Of a stretch of DNA of 64,000 nucleotides, positions 26,183 to 35,343 are shown piece after piece (the first letter of the stretch is position 1; the number at the start of each line of letters is the position of its first letter). The translations under genes and the position numbers were made by a program. The notes under the pieces were generated by a model. It had not been told where the DNA came from. It worked only from the letters and a program-made list of their open reading frames with translations, and ran no database searches. This DNA is from an uncultured bacterium (GTDB lineage Bacteria; Bipolaricaulota; Bipolaricaulia; UBA7950; UBA9294). The stretch is from assembly GCA_903857865.1 (NCBI GenBank), contig CAIOGO010000013.1, positions 1 to 64,000 on the forward strand, given 5' to 3'.

Positions 26183-26437
26183 GCTCATTGGATGAGACCA
26201 GACGAACCGGACACAGTTGCTGAGTCTCTCTACGGGACGTTGCGAGCGCTCGATGGGCGTCCTCGGGACCAGTGCGCGGCGGGGCCGCGCTGCCGCTCCG
26301 TTCGCCCATTGCGACGACGGCGGCGAACGCGAGATGCGAGCCTGCGTCGGTCCCTGTCGAGCCCCCGACCGCTGACCTGGTCGTGGACTCGCGCGCTACG
26401 TTCGGTCGGACTCGGGTGCCCGCGGAGCTCGGTCCAG

Positions 26438-26466
26438 TTGACCGCGAGAGGGCTGCGGAGTAGTCT
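26438..26466 (+). promoter_or_regulatory. Probable promoter of the histidine kinase operon
   Basis: TTGACC (26438-26443), a 17-bp spacer and TAGTCT (26461-26466) lie 55 bp before the kinase start codon. The rest of the 395-bp gap between the MocR-type gene and the kinase (26127-26521) holds the MocR-type promoter and otherwise shows nothing I can assign. Confidence 0.5.
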
Positions 26467-26521
26467 GGATCGCCGCTTGCGGCGAACGTCGCCCGCGGCC
26501 GCTGGGAAGGGGACGGATCAC

Positions 26522-29500
26522 ATGCACCGGAGGGCGGCGCTCGAACGGCGACACACTCTCATCTTGATCGCGGTTCTCGCGGCCCTCACGTTGGGTGTGA
26601 CCTACGCGACCATCGAGCGTCTCTACATCGTGGCGATGGTCGAAGAGAGGAGCCGGCTGACCGAGACGGCGCAGAGCCAAGCTCGGCTCATCGAGGCCTT
26701 GGCTCGCTCGAACCTGGAATTGAACGTAGACCCTGCGGTGGCGGTGGCGGTGGCCGCGACGCTGGACGTCGTCCGCGCGGCGCAGGCGGAGTACGCGGGG
26801 CTCGGGCGGACGGGTGAGTTCACCCTGGCGCGCCGCGACGGCGACTCGATCGTCTTCCTCCTCATTCAACGGCACAGCGAGCTGGCGGGACACGCCCCGA
26901 TTCCCTTCCAGTCGGACCTCGCCGAACCCATGCACCGTGCGCTGAGTGGGGAGTCGGGAACCATGATCGGCCGCGACTACCGCGGCGTCACGGTGTTGGC
27001 GGCGTTCGAGCCGGTGGCCGTCCTCGATCTCGGCATCGTCGCTAAGATCGACCTCGCCGAGATTCAGGGGGAGTACCGAGACGCCGCGCTCCTCACGCTG
27101 GGTCCCGCCCTCGCAGCCATCGTCCTCGGCGCCTTTCTCTTCACCCGCGTCACGCGCCCGATCGTCCAACGGATTGGGGAGACCGAGCGGCGGTACCGAG
27201 ACGTCGTCGAACTGATGACGGACGGGCTCGTGCTGCAGGACGCGAGCGGGGCGATCGTCTACGCGAACGATCGCCTGTGCGAGATGACCGGGCGCGCGAG
27301 AGAGGACCTGGTCGACCGTCCGCTGATCGAGCTCTTCGCGGCCGACAGCCGGGAAGAGGTCTCCCGCAACGTCGAGTGCGGTCGCACTGGCGTCTCGGAG
27401 AGTCACGAGGCCGCCGTGCTGCGGGAGGACGGCGCTCCAATTCCCGTGCTGGTCGCGCCGCGGCCGATCTTCGACCGGCGGGGCGCCTACGAGGGCAGCT
27501 TTGCCGTCCTCTCGGAGATCACGGCGCTCATCGACGTGCAGAACGCGTTTCGGAGCGAGAAGGAGCGTGCCCAGCAGTACCTCGACATTGTCGGCGTCAT
27601 GGTCGTCGCCCTCGACGCCCAAGGGCGGATCGAGCTCATCAACCGGCGAGGGCTGGAGATCCTCGGGTACGAGGCGGCGAGCGATCTCGTGGGCCGCGAG
27701 TGGTTCACGGCATGCGTTCCCGAGGCGGTTCGAGACGAGGTGCGGCGAGTGTTCACCCAGATCATCGCGGGCGATCAGCGTCCGGTGGGACGGTATGAGA
27801 ACGCGGTCGTCGCGCGAAACGGGAGCGAGCGCCTCATCCTCTGGCACAACGCTCTCCTGCGCGACCCGGAGGGTCGGATCCTCGGCACGTTGAGCTCCGG
27901 CGAGGACGTGACGGAGCGTCGCCGGGACGAGGAGGCTCTGTCGCGACGAGCGATGCAGTTGCAGATTGTCAATGACGTTAGCCAGCGGCTGTCTTCGATT
28001 CTGAACCTGGACGAGCTGCTCGCCCACGTCGTGCGCGCGGTGCAGGAGGGTTTCGGCTTCTATCACGCGGACATCTTCCTGATCGATGAGAGGCGCGAGC
28101 ACGCAGTGTTTCGGGTCGGTAGCGATCCAGCGGGAACCGCTGCCTCGCGCGAGCTCGGACTCCGCTGCCGGGTCGGCGTGGACGGGATGGTCGGCTGGGT
28201 CGCGGCGACGGGCGAGCCACTCCTCGCCGGCGATGTGTCGAAGGAGCCGCGCTTCCTCCTCGACAAGCTCGTTCCCGACACCCGGTCCGAGCTCGTCCTT
28301 CCCATCAGCCACGAGGGACGCGTGCTCGGCGTGCTCGATCTTCAGAGTGAGGAACTGAATGCCTTCGCTCCCGATGACCTGTCGGTGATGACCACCTTGT
28401 GCGGACAACTCGGAGTCGCAATTGCGAATGCCCGCCTCTACGAGGCGCTCAAGACGAGCGAGAAGAGGTACCGCCTTCTCCTTCAGAATGCGAACGACGC
28501 CGTCTACGTTCACACCGTCACGCCGGACGGGCTGGGACGGTTCCTCGACGTGAACGACAAGGCATGCGAGATGCTCGGGTACACGCGGGAGGAATTCCTG
28601 ACCATGGACCTTGCCCGAATTGACGTGCCCGAACAGGCGGAGCGGATCCCGGCCATTCTCAAGAAGCTGTTCGCCGAGGGTCGCGCCGTGTTCGAGACCG
28701 AGGATGTGGCGAAGGATGGGCGCCGCATCCCTGTCGAGGTGAGCGCGCGGTTGTTCGACCTACAAGGCGTGCCGACGGTTCTCTCGGTCACGCGCGATAT
28801 GACGGAGCGGCGGCGCGCCGAGACGGCCCTGCGAGAAAGCGAAGCGAAGTACAGGTCGCTGTTCGAGAATGCGGTCTTGGGCGTCTACCTGACGTCGCCG
28901 GACGGCAAGATCCTCGCCGCGAACCCGGCCCTCGCTTCGATGTTGGGATATGAAACGTTCGAGGAGCTGGCCGCGAGAGACCTCGAAGCGGAGGGCGACC
29001 ACCCCGAGTACCCGCGTTCGACCTTCAAGGAGCGACTGGAAAAGGAAGGTTGCATCGCCGGCCTCGAGTCCACGTGGACCCGCAAGGATGGTTCCACGGT
29101 CTACGTCCGGGAGAACGCGGCAGCGATTCGCGACGCCGAAGGACGAATCCTCTTCTACGAGGGGACGGTGGAGAACATCACGCGGCGCCGTGAGATGGAG
29201 GAAGAGGGACTCGAGCTTGAGGCTCGGCTCCGCCAAGCCCAAAGGCTTGAGTCGATCGGCACGCTGGCGAGTGGCGTCGCGCACGAGATCAACAACCCCT
29301 TGACGGGGATCATCAACTACGCGCAGCTGATCGTCGATCGCACGGACAACGACTCGTTGCGCGAGTTCGCGCGCGGCATCGTCGATGAAGGGGATCGCGT
29401 CGCAGCGATCGTCAAGAACCTTCTCTCGTTCTCGCGTCAAGTCAAGGAGACCCACAGCCCGGCGCGCGTCGCCGACATCGTGACGGCGTCCCTGTCGCTC

Positions 29501-29986
29501 GTTGGAGCCGCACTGCGCAAGGATGGGATCCAGATCGATGTCGAGGTCCCGGACGACCTGCCCTCCGTCAAGTGTCGCAGCCAGCAGATCCAACAGGTCC
29601 TCCTCAACCTTCTGGTGAACGCGCGTGACGGACTCAACGCCCGATATCCAGGGCACGACGAGGACAAGATCATCCGGGTGTCGGCGCAGAAGGTTGAGCA
29701 TGACGGCCGCGCGTGCATCCGGGTCGCTGTCGAGGACCACGGGGCGGGCATTCCAGGGTCTGTCCTCAATCGCGTGTTCGATCCTTTCTTCACGACGAAG
29801 CCGCGCGACCAGGGCACCGGGCTTGGACTGTCCATCAGCTATGGGATCGTGCGCGACCACCACGGGACGTTGACCGTGGAGAGCGAGCCGAACGTGAGGA
29901 CGTGCTTCGTCGTCGAGCTGCCGGTGGACAACGGCTGGGACCTCTCGGCTCCGGCCGTGGGCACGGACCCCGCGCGGGGAGGGTGA
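26522..29986 (+). CDS. Membrane sensor histidine kinase with four PAS domains and a GAF domain
   Basis: 1154 residues from the ATG at 26522; the open frame extends further upstream but with no hydrophobic or ribosome-site logic. Order: TM1 (about 12-30), external sensor region (30-188), TM2 (about 190-210), PAS1 (224-330), PAS2 (350-475), GAF (477-650), PAS3 (650-770), PAS4 (777-895), HisKA with phospho-accepting H921 in GVAHEINNP, and HATPase_c with DHGAGIP and GTGLGLSISYG. It autophosphorylates and should phosphorylate the response regulator that starts 2 bp after its stop. The many cytosolic sensor domains point to integrating several internal cues. The signals are unknown. Confidence 0.9.
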   Translation: MHRRAALERRHTLILIAVLAALTLGVTYATIERLYIVAMVEERSRLTETAQSQARLIEALARSNLELNVDPAVAVAVAATLDVVRAAQAEYAGLGRTGEFTLARRDGDSIVFLLIQRHSELAGHAPIPFQSDLAEPMHRALSGESGTMIGRDYRGVTVLAAFEPVAVLDLGIVAKIDLAEIQGEYRDAALLTLGPALAAIVLGAFLFTRVTRPIVQRIGETERRYRDVVELMTDGLVLQDASGAIVYANDRLCEMTGRAREDLVDRPLIELFAADSREEVSRNVECGRTGVSESHEAAVLREDGAPIPVLVAPRPIFDRRGAYEGSFAVLSEITALIDVQNAFRSEKERAQQYLDIVGVMVVALDAQGRIELINRRGLEILGYEAASDLVGREWFTACVPEAVRDEVRRVFTQIIAGDQRPVGRYENAVVARNGSERLILWHNALLRDPEGRILGTLSSGEDVTERRRDEEALSRRAMQLQIVNDVSQRLSSILNLDELLAHVVRAVQEGFGFYHADIFLIDERREHAVFRVGSDPAGTAASRELGLRCRVGVDGMVGWVAATGEPLLAGDVSKEPRFLLDKLVPDTRSELVLPISHEGRVLGVLDLQSEELNAFAPDDLSVMTTLCGQLGVAIANARLYEALKTSEKRYRLLLQNANDAVYVHTVTPDGLGRFLDVNDKACEMLGYTREEFLTMDLARIDVPEQAERIPAILKKLFAEGRAVFETEDVAKDGRRIPVEVSARLFDLQGVPTVLSVTRDMTERRRAETALRESEAKYRSLFENAVLGVYLTSPDGKILAANPALASMLGYETFEELAARDLEAEGDHPEYPRSTFKERLEKEGCIAGLESTWTRKDGSTVYVRENAAAIRDAEGRILFYEGTVENITRRREMEEEGLELEARLRQAQRLESIGTLASGVAHEINNPLTGIINYAQLIVDRTDNDSLREFARGIVDEGDRVAAIVKNLLSFSRQVKETHSPARVADIVTASLSLVGAALRKDGIQIDVEVPDDLPSVKCRSQQIQQVLLNLLVNARDGLNARYPGHDEDKIIRVSAQKVEHDGRACIRVAVEDHGAGIPGSVLNRVFDPFFTTKPRDQGTGLGLSISYGIVRDHHGTLTVESEPNVRTCFVVELPVDNGWDLSAPAVGTDPARGG

Positions 29987-29988
29987 GC

Positions 29989-32412
29989 ATGGCGAAGGTC
30001 CTCATCGTCGACGATGAGAAGAGCATTCGGGCGACGTTGGCCGAGTTCGTGCGCGAGGACGGGCACGAGGTCCGCACGGCGGAGAGCGCCGCCGAGGCCT
30101 TGCAGCTCGTGGAGGCTGATCCGCCCGACGTCGTGGTCACCGACATCATTCTCCCGCGCATGAGCGGGGTCGAGCTTCTCGGCCGGATTCACGAGCGACT
30201 CCCTGACGTCCAAGTCATCATGATCACGGGCGAGCCCACAGTCGAGACGGCCGCGGAAGCCGTGCGTCGAGGCGCCTTCGATTACCTGGCAAAGCCGATT
30301 TCGAGCAGCGCGGTCCGTTCGGCCGTCGCGCGCTCGGCGCGCGTGAAACAACTGACCGACGACCGCCGGCGGCTCGAGATTGAGAACCTGCGCTACCGCG
30401 AGCACCTGGAGGAAGAGGTCGAGCGCCGCGGACACGCCCTCCGCGAGAGCGAGGAGCGCCACCGTGCGGTCGTCGAGAACGCCGTCGAAGGCATCGCTGT
30501 CATCCAGGACGGAGTGATTTGCCTCGCCAACCCGAGCGTGGCCGCGTTGTGCGGGTACCCGCGTGACGTTCTGGTTGGGTCTCGAGCCCTCGAGGTCGTT
30601 CACCCCGACGACCGCGAGGCCCTCCAGGCGCGCAGCATGGCCCAGCTTGCTGGAGAGGCTGCGCCCGACGTGTCCACACTCCGGTTCGTGACAAAGGATG
30701 CGCAAGTTCGTTGGGTTGAGCTGCGCCCCGTGCGCCTCGAGTGGGGAGGCCGGCCGGCGACGCTCAACTTCGTGCGGGACGTGACAGAAGAGAGGGCGGC
30801 GAGAGCGCGCGAAGAGGAACGCCAGCGCTGCATCCGGAAGTACAGCGAGGCTCTTGTCGGGCTCGCCATGCAGCCCGCCTTGTACTCGGGCGATCTCGAC
30901 GGGGCTCTGCGCACGATCGCGGAGGTGGTGGCCGACAGGCTCGATGTGGAACGCGTCGAGGTGTGGCTTGCCGAGGGGGAACAGGGAGCCACGATGTGCG
31001 CCGAGCTCTTCCAACGCACCCCCCGGGAGCACTCGCGCGGCATGAAACCCTCTCTGACAGTGCATCCGCGGTACTCCGCCGCCCTGCGCTCTGAGCGTTC
31101 GATCATCGCTTCCGACGCGCGTCGTGACCCACGCACTTCTGAGTTCTCCGACGCCCATTTCATTCCGCTCGGCGTCGGCGCGATCATTGACGTGGCCGTG
31201 CGCCTGGAAGGACGCGTGGTCGGCATCTTCTCGGTCGAGCATGTCGGCCCGCCGCGCGCGTGGGGCGACGAAGACGCCGATTTCGTGAGCTCGGTTGCCG
31301 GTTTGGTGCCGATCGCGATCGAGTCCGCCAAGAGGCGGCGGACGGAACTCGCTCTCGAACAGAGCGAGATGGAATACCGCGCGTTGTTCGAGGAATCCCC
31401 GGCTTCAGTGTTCGTTGAGGACTTCTCGGCGGTGAAATGCGCGTTCGACGAGCTGCGCGCGTGCGGCGTCGTCGATCTCGGCGCGCACCTCGAGGCGCAC
31501 CCCGAGATGGTCGAGGCGTGCTACCGGTCGGTTCGCGTCATCGACGTCAACGAGGCGGCCCTCCGGCTGTCTGGGGCGACGACGAAGGACGATTTGCTGC
31601 TCGCGCAGCCGCCTCCTCGGCCGGAGCTGGGGCCGTTCCGCGAGCGGCTGCTCGCCATCTGGCGCGGCGAGCGAGTTTTCGAGACAACAGCCAAGGATTG
31701 GACGCTCGACGGCCGTACGATTCACACTGCCCTTCGGTGGAGCGTTCCTCCGGGTCAGGAGAAGACGCTGAAACGGGTTCTCTTGTCCAAGACGGACATC
31801 ACCGGACTCGTGGAGGGCGAGAACCGGCTGCGTCGCGCTCTCGACGGCACCATCGAAGCGATCGGCCGCGTGACCGAGGCGCGCGATCCGTACACCGCCG
31901 GTCACCAGCGCCGCGTGACGGAGTTGTCGGTGGCGGTCGCGCGGAAGCTGGGTCTCGATGAGAGAACCATTGAGGCGACGCGCGCCGCCGGACTCCTCCA
32001 CGACATCGGGAAGCTGTCGATTCCGGCCGAGATCCTCTCCAAGCCAAGCGTGTTGTCGCCCCTCGAGATGTCGCTCATGAAGGCCCATCCCCAGTCTGCG
32101 TACGAGGTTCTGAGGACCATCGACTTCCCTTGGCCGGTGGCGGGCATCGTCTTGCAGCATCACGAGCGAATGGACGGCTCCGGGTATCCGGAGGGATTGA
32201 GCGGGGACGCTATTCTGGTGGAGGCACGGGTTCTCGCCGTGGCGGACGTCGTGGAGGCCATGTCGTCGCATCGACCCTACCGCGCCGCGTTGGGAATCGA
32301 GGCCGCTTTGGCGGAAGTCGAGCGGGGCCGAGGCGCGCAATACGATGCGCTCGTGGTGGACGCCTGCCTCGATCTCTTCCGAGTCGAGGGGTTCCGCTTC
32401 TCGAACGTGTAG
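29989..32412 (+). CDS. Response regulator with REC, PAS, GAF and HD-GYP output
   Basis: 807 residues, starting 2 bp after the kinase stop. The REC domain (1-118) has VDDE, phospho-acceptor D52 in VVVTDIILP and the AKPI lysine. A PAS domain (about 155-265), a GAF domain (about 275-450) and a second PAS-like region (about 460-600) follow. The HD-GYP domain (about 619-800) has H671-D672 in LLHDIGKLSIP and HHERMDGSGYPEGL, all residues expected for cyclic-di-GMP hydrolysis. It therefore probably lowers c-di-GMP under control of the kinase upstream, which would affect motility or attachment. HD-GYP proteins can also act on cGAMP; that cannot be ruled out. Confidence 0.92.
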   Translation: MAKVLIVDDEKSIRATLAEFVREDGHEVRTAESAAEALQLVEADPPDVVVTDIILPRMSGVELLGRIHERLPDVQVIMITGEPTVETAAEAVRRGAFDYLAKPISSSAVRSAVARSARVKQLTDDRRRLEIENLRYREHLEEEVERRGHALRESEERHRAVVENAVEGIAVIQDGVICLANPSVAALCGYPRDVLVGSRALEVVHPDDREALQARSMAQLAGEAAPDVSTLRFVTKDAQVRWVELRPVRLEWGGRPATLNFVRDVTEERAARAREEERQRCIRKYSEALVGLAMQPALYSGDLDGALRTIAEVVADRLDVERVEVWLAEGEQGATMCAELFQRTPREHSRGMKPSLTVHPRYSAALRSERSIIASDARRDPRTSEFSDAHFIPLGVGAIIDVAVRLEGRVVGIFSVEHVGPPRAWGDEDADFVSSVAGLVPIAIESAKRRRTELALEQSEMEYRALFEESPASVFVEDFSAVKCAFDELRACGVVDLGAHLEAHPEMVEACYRSVRVIDVNEAALRLSGATTKDDLLLAQPPPRPELGPFRERLLAIWRGERVFETTAKDWTLDGRTIHTALRWSVPPGQEKTLKRVLLSKTDITGLVEGENRLRRALDGTIEAIGRVTEARDPYTAGHQRRVTELSVAVARKLGLDERTIEATRAAGLLHDIGKLSIPAEILSKPSVLSPLEMSLMKAHPQSAYEVLRTIDFPWPVAGIVLQHHERMDGSGYPEGLSGDAILVEARVLAVADVVEAMSSHRPYRAALGIEAALAEVERGRGAQYDALVVDACLDLFRVEGFRFSNV

Positions 32413-32436
32413 ACAGCGGCCCCGCAGCCGGCAAGC

Positions 32437-32913
32437 TCACGGCGAAGAGCGCACGGTGGCCTGCGCCACCGTCTCGTTGTCGTCGGCGAAGGCGAACTCT
32501 GCTTCGATGGAACGGCCCGCAAGGACGAGGGGCAGCCACTGTGCGTCGTCTTGCCACATCCGGTGAAGCGGCAGGTCGTCCACCGGGAACCACACCGGGC
32601 GCATTTCTTCCGACTCGCGCGGCTCGCCGCGCCACGCGGTCGCAACGAACAGGGTGACGTCGTGATCGAAGCTCGGGTTGGCCGGGAAGAAGAACGTGAC
32701 TCGGCCCGCGGGCAACAGGTCCTCGGTACGCACCGTGAGCCCTGCCTCTTCGGCGATCTCGCGGGCGACGGCCTGTCGCGCGTCCTCGCCGGGTTCGATC
32801 TTTCCCCCGAAGCCGTTGTACTTGTCGCGTCCGAAGCCGCGCTTCTTGAGGCCGAGGAGGACGGTGTCCGACGCGCCCCGCCGAATGAGGAAGCACAATG
32901 TGGCCTGTTTCAT
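32437..32913 (-). CDS. Nudix hydrolase (MutT/8-oxo-dGTPase type)
   Basis: A 158-residue protein started at the ATG at 32913, where GGAGG lies 9 nt upstream; an upstream in-frame start would add 18 residues without a clear site. The Nudix box is complete: GGKIEPGEDARQAVAREIAEEAGL (G-x5-E-x7-REUxEExGU). FGRDKYNGFGGK ahead of it resembles MTH1-like 8-oxo-purine triphosphatases. It would sanitise oxidised nucleotides in the cytosol. It is transcribed convergently to the response regulator and divergently from the hydantoinase-like gene. Confidence 0.85.
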   Translation of the reverse strand: MKQATLCFLIRRGASDTVLLGLKKRGFGRDKYNGFGGKIEPGEDARQAVAREIAEEAGLTVRTEDLLPAGRVTFFFPANPSFDHDVTLFVATAWRGEPRESEEMRPVWFPVDDLPLHRMWQDDAQWLPLVLAGRSIEAEFAFADDNETVAQATVRSSP

Positions 32914-33032
32914 CGCCCCGACCTCCGTGGAGAGCGTACCGAACGCGTGGAGAGTCCGCACCCGCATGGGCTCAGTGCGCCGACCGGCCCGCGGGAGTAG
33001 AATGCGCGCCTCAACTCGTGAAGGGAGTGCGT

Positions 33033-34382
33033 TTGCAGACGACGCTCATTCGAGGCGGCACCGTCGTCGACGCGGGACGGCGCGAGAAGGCCGACGTGCT
33101 CGTTCGCGGCGAGACCGTGGATCGCGTCGCCGCGGACCTCGCGGCCGCTGATCGAGTGATCGACGCGACCGGCTGCTACGTCTTGCCCGGCGTGATCGAC
33201 GTTCACACCCACCCCGTCTACGTCGACGACCTCGAGAGTCTTCCTGTGACCGCCGCCCACGGCGGCGTCACGACGGTCATTCACTACGCCTACGCGAAGC
33301 CGGGCACGGGTCTCGTGGAGGCGATCCGCCGCTTCCGCGAGGAGGCCGAAAGGGTCTCGATTCTCGACTTTGCGCTGCACGGCGGCCTGTTCGATCCGAA
33401 GCGCCAGTCGGGCGAGATCCCGGCGGCCATGGCCGCGGGCGTCACGTCGTTCAAGATGTTCATGACCTACGCCAAGCTTGGCTGGATGACCGACGACTAC
33501 CAGCTCATGCGTACCTTCGACCTCCTCGGCCGCGCCGGCGGGATGGGCATGGTCCACGCGGAGAACGGCTTGGCCACCGACTACCTCGAGGACTCGTGCA
33601 ACGAGGCGGGCGTCGATCCTGTCGAGGCCTTCGTCCGGACGCGCCCCGCCGCCCTCGAGGCCGCAGCCGTCGGCCGGGCGATCGCCATGGCCGAAGTGGC
33701 GGGTTGCCCACTGTACATTCCCCACGTGAGCGCGCGTCGCGCGCTTGACGTGATCGCCTCGGCGCGACGAGCCGGACGGCGCGTGTATGCCGAGACGTGC
33801 CCGCAGTACTTGACGCTCACCAACCAGGATCTGCTCGAGAAGAAGGCGCTGCTCAAGATTGGGCCCCCGTTGCGCGAGGACACGGACCGCGACGCCTTGT
33901 GGCGCGGTCTGTTGGATGGTGTCTTGGATACGGTGGCCAGCGATCATGTGGCGAGAGACAAGCGAGTCGACGACGAGTTCTTCGCCGCGCCCTTCGGCTC
34001 GCCGCAAGTCGAAACGATGCTCCAGCTCGTCCACGACGGGGTTGCGCGCGGACGGCTCACGCTCGAGCGCCTCGTGCGCGTCCTCTGCGAGAACCCGGCG
34101 AGGATCTTCGGCCTGTACCCGAAGAAGGGGACGTTGCGGCCGGGGAGCGATGCGGATCTTGTGATTTTCGATCCTTCGGCGAAGGCGTACGTCGAGCACC
34201 GCACGCAGCACTCGCGCGCGCCGTACACCGCGTACGAAGGACGCAGTGTAGTGGGAACCCCCGTGTTGACGATGCAGCGAGGCGAGGTCCTGGTCGCGCG
34301 AGGAGAGTGCCTCGCGTCCGCCGGCCAGGCGCGGTTCCTCGCGACGGCGGCCGGACGAGCGGATCTGCGGGACCTCGCGTAG
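33033..34382 (+). CDS. Dihydropyrimidinase/hydantoinase-family cyclic amidohydrolase
   Basis: 449 residues if started at the TTG at 33033, which has GAAGGGAG upstream; an in-frame GTG at 33018 is the alternative. Family landmarks: IRGGTVVDAG start, PGVIDVHTHP metal motif, the carboxylated lysine in TSFKMFMTY, HAENG, IPHVSARRA and SDHVARDK. These fit the dihydropyrimidinase, hydantoinase and allantoinase branch better than dihydroorotase, which usually has HVHLREPG. It sits 37 bp upstream of pyrB, so it may serve as a dihydroorotase substitute or belong to pyrimidine ring turnover. The exact substrate is unresolved. Confidence 0.82.
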   Translation: MQTTLIRGGTVVDAGRREKADVLVRGETVDRVAADLAAADRVIDATGCYVLPGVIDVHTHPVYVDDLESLPVTAAHGGVTTVIHYAYAKPGTGLVEAIRRFREEAERVSILDFALHGGLFDPKRQSGEIPAAMAAGVTSFKMFMTYAKLGWMTDDYQLMRTFDLLGRAGGMGMVHAENGLATDYLEDSCNEAGVDPVEAFVRTRPAALEAAAVGRAIAMAEVAGCPLYIPHVSARRALDVIASARRAGRRVYAETCPQYLTLTNQDLLEKKALLKIGPPLREDTDRDALWRGLLDGVLDTVASDHVARDKRVDDEFFAAPFGSPQVETMLQLVHDGVARGRLTLERLVRVLCENPARIFGLYPKKGTLRPGSDADLVIFDPSAKAYVEHRTQHSRAPYTAYEGRSVVGTPVLTMQRGEVLVARGECLASAGQARFLATAAGRADLRDLA

Positions 34383-34419
34383 CTTTCCGACAGGGCGGAC
34401 AAGAAGGGAGAACGGACAC

Positions 34420-35343
34420 ATGACCAAGCTATCGAAGAAGGACGTGCTGCGCGCCGATCAGTTCACGCCGGGCGACATCCATCTCATCCTGGAGCGTGCG
34501 GCGACCTACGAGGCCGCTCTGGCGGTGGGCAAGGAACTCGACGAGTTGCGGGGGAAGGTCCTGGCGACGCTCTTCTTCGAACCGAGCACGCGGACGCGCC
34601 TCTCGTTCGAGGCGGCGATGCTGCGTCTCGGGGGCTGCGTGCTGTCGGTGTCGGAAGCGAAGAGCACATCGGCGTCGAAAGGCGAGTCGCTCCACGACAC
34701 GATCAAGACGGTCGAAGGCTACGCCGATGCCATCGTGCTTCGCCACCCCGAAGTCGGGGCCGCCGAGGTGGCCGCCCGAGCGACGGCGAAGCCGGTGTTG
34801 AACGCGGGGGATGGCGCGGGCGAGCACCCGACGCAGTCGCTCCTCGACCTCTACACGATCCGCAAGGAGCAAGGGTGTGTCGACGGCCTGACGATCTCGC
34901 TCGTCGGCGATCTCAAACATGGTCGCACCGTGCACTCCCTGGCCACCCTTCTCTCGCAATACCCCGTGTCCTTCTTGTTCGTCTCGCCCCCTGCCCTGCG
35001 CATGCCGCGCGAGGTCGTCGAGCGTGCGCAAGCGAAGGGGATCTCAGTCCGCGAGACCGACGACCTCGGCCTAGCTCTCGTCCAGAGCGACGTCGTCTAC
35101 ATGACGCGCATCCAGCGCGAGCGCTTCGCCGATCCGGTGGAGTATGACCGGCTCAAGGACGCCTACGTCCTGACCCGCGCCACCCTGGGGAAAGCGAAGC
35201 CTTCCATCACGGTGATGCACCCGCTGCCGCGCGTGAACGAGATCTCGACCGACGTCGACGACCTCCCCGGCGCCGCCTATTTCCGCCAGTCGGCGAATGG
35301 CGTGCCGGTTCGGATGGCGCTCCTCGCGCTTCTGCTCGACTAG
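34420..35343 (+). CDS. pyrB: Aspartate carbamoyltransferase catalytic chain
   Basis: A 307-residue enzyme joining carbamoyl phosphate and aspartate in pyrimidine synthesis. The carbamoyl-phosphate site FEPSTRTRLSFE, the SKGESLHDT loop, GEHPTQSLLDLYTI, VGDLKHGRTVHS and HPLPRVNEI are all present; those blocks separate it from ornithine carbamoyltransferase. Length is normal. A GGGAGAAC ribosome site precedes the ATG. No pyrI regulatory gene follows. Its stop codon overlaps head-on with that of the convergent Clp gene (CTAG at 35340-35343), leaving no room for a terminator between them. Confidence 0.94.
   Translation: MTKLSKKDVLRADQFTPGDIHLILERAATYEAALAVGKELDELRGKVLATLFFEPSTRTRLSFEAAMLRLGGCVLSVSEAKSTSASKGESLHDTIKTVEGYADAIVLRHPEVGAAEVAARATAKPVLNAGDGAGEHPTQSLLDLYTIRKEQGCVDGLTISLVGDLKHGRTVHSLATLLSQYPVSFLFVSPPALRMPREVVERAQAKGISVRETDDLGLALVQSDVVYMTRIQRERFADPVEYDRLKDAYVLTRATLGKAKPSITVMHPLPRVNEISTDVDDLPGAAYFRQSANGVPVRMALLALLLD

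Noticed and set aside
23112-26195. Very long plus-strand open frame opposite the DUF885, ilvE and MocR-type genes
   Set aside because: It mirrors real minus-strand genes with clear family motifs; the long antisense frame follows from high GC and codon bias.
26396-28513. Long minus-strand frame opposite the histidine kinase
   Set aside because: No recognisable motifs, and it is the antisense of PAS/GAF coding sequence.
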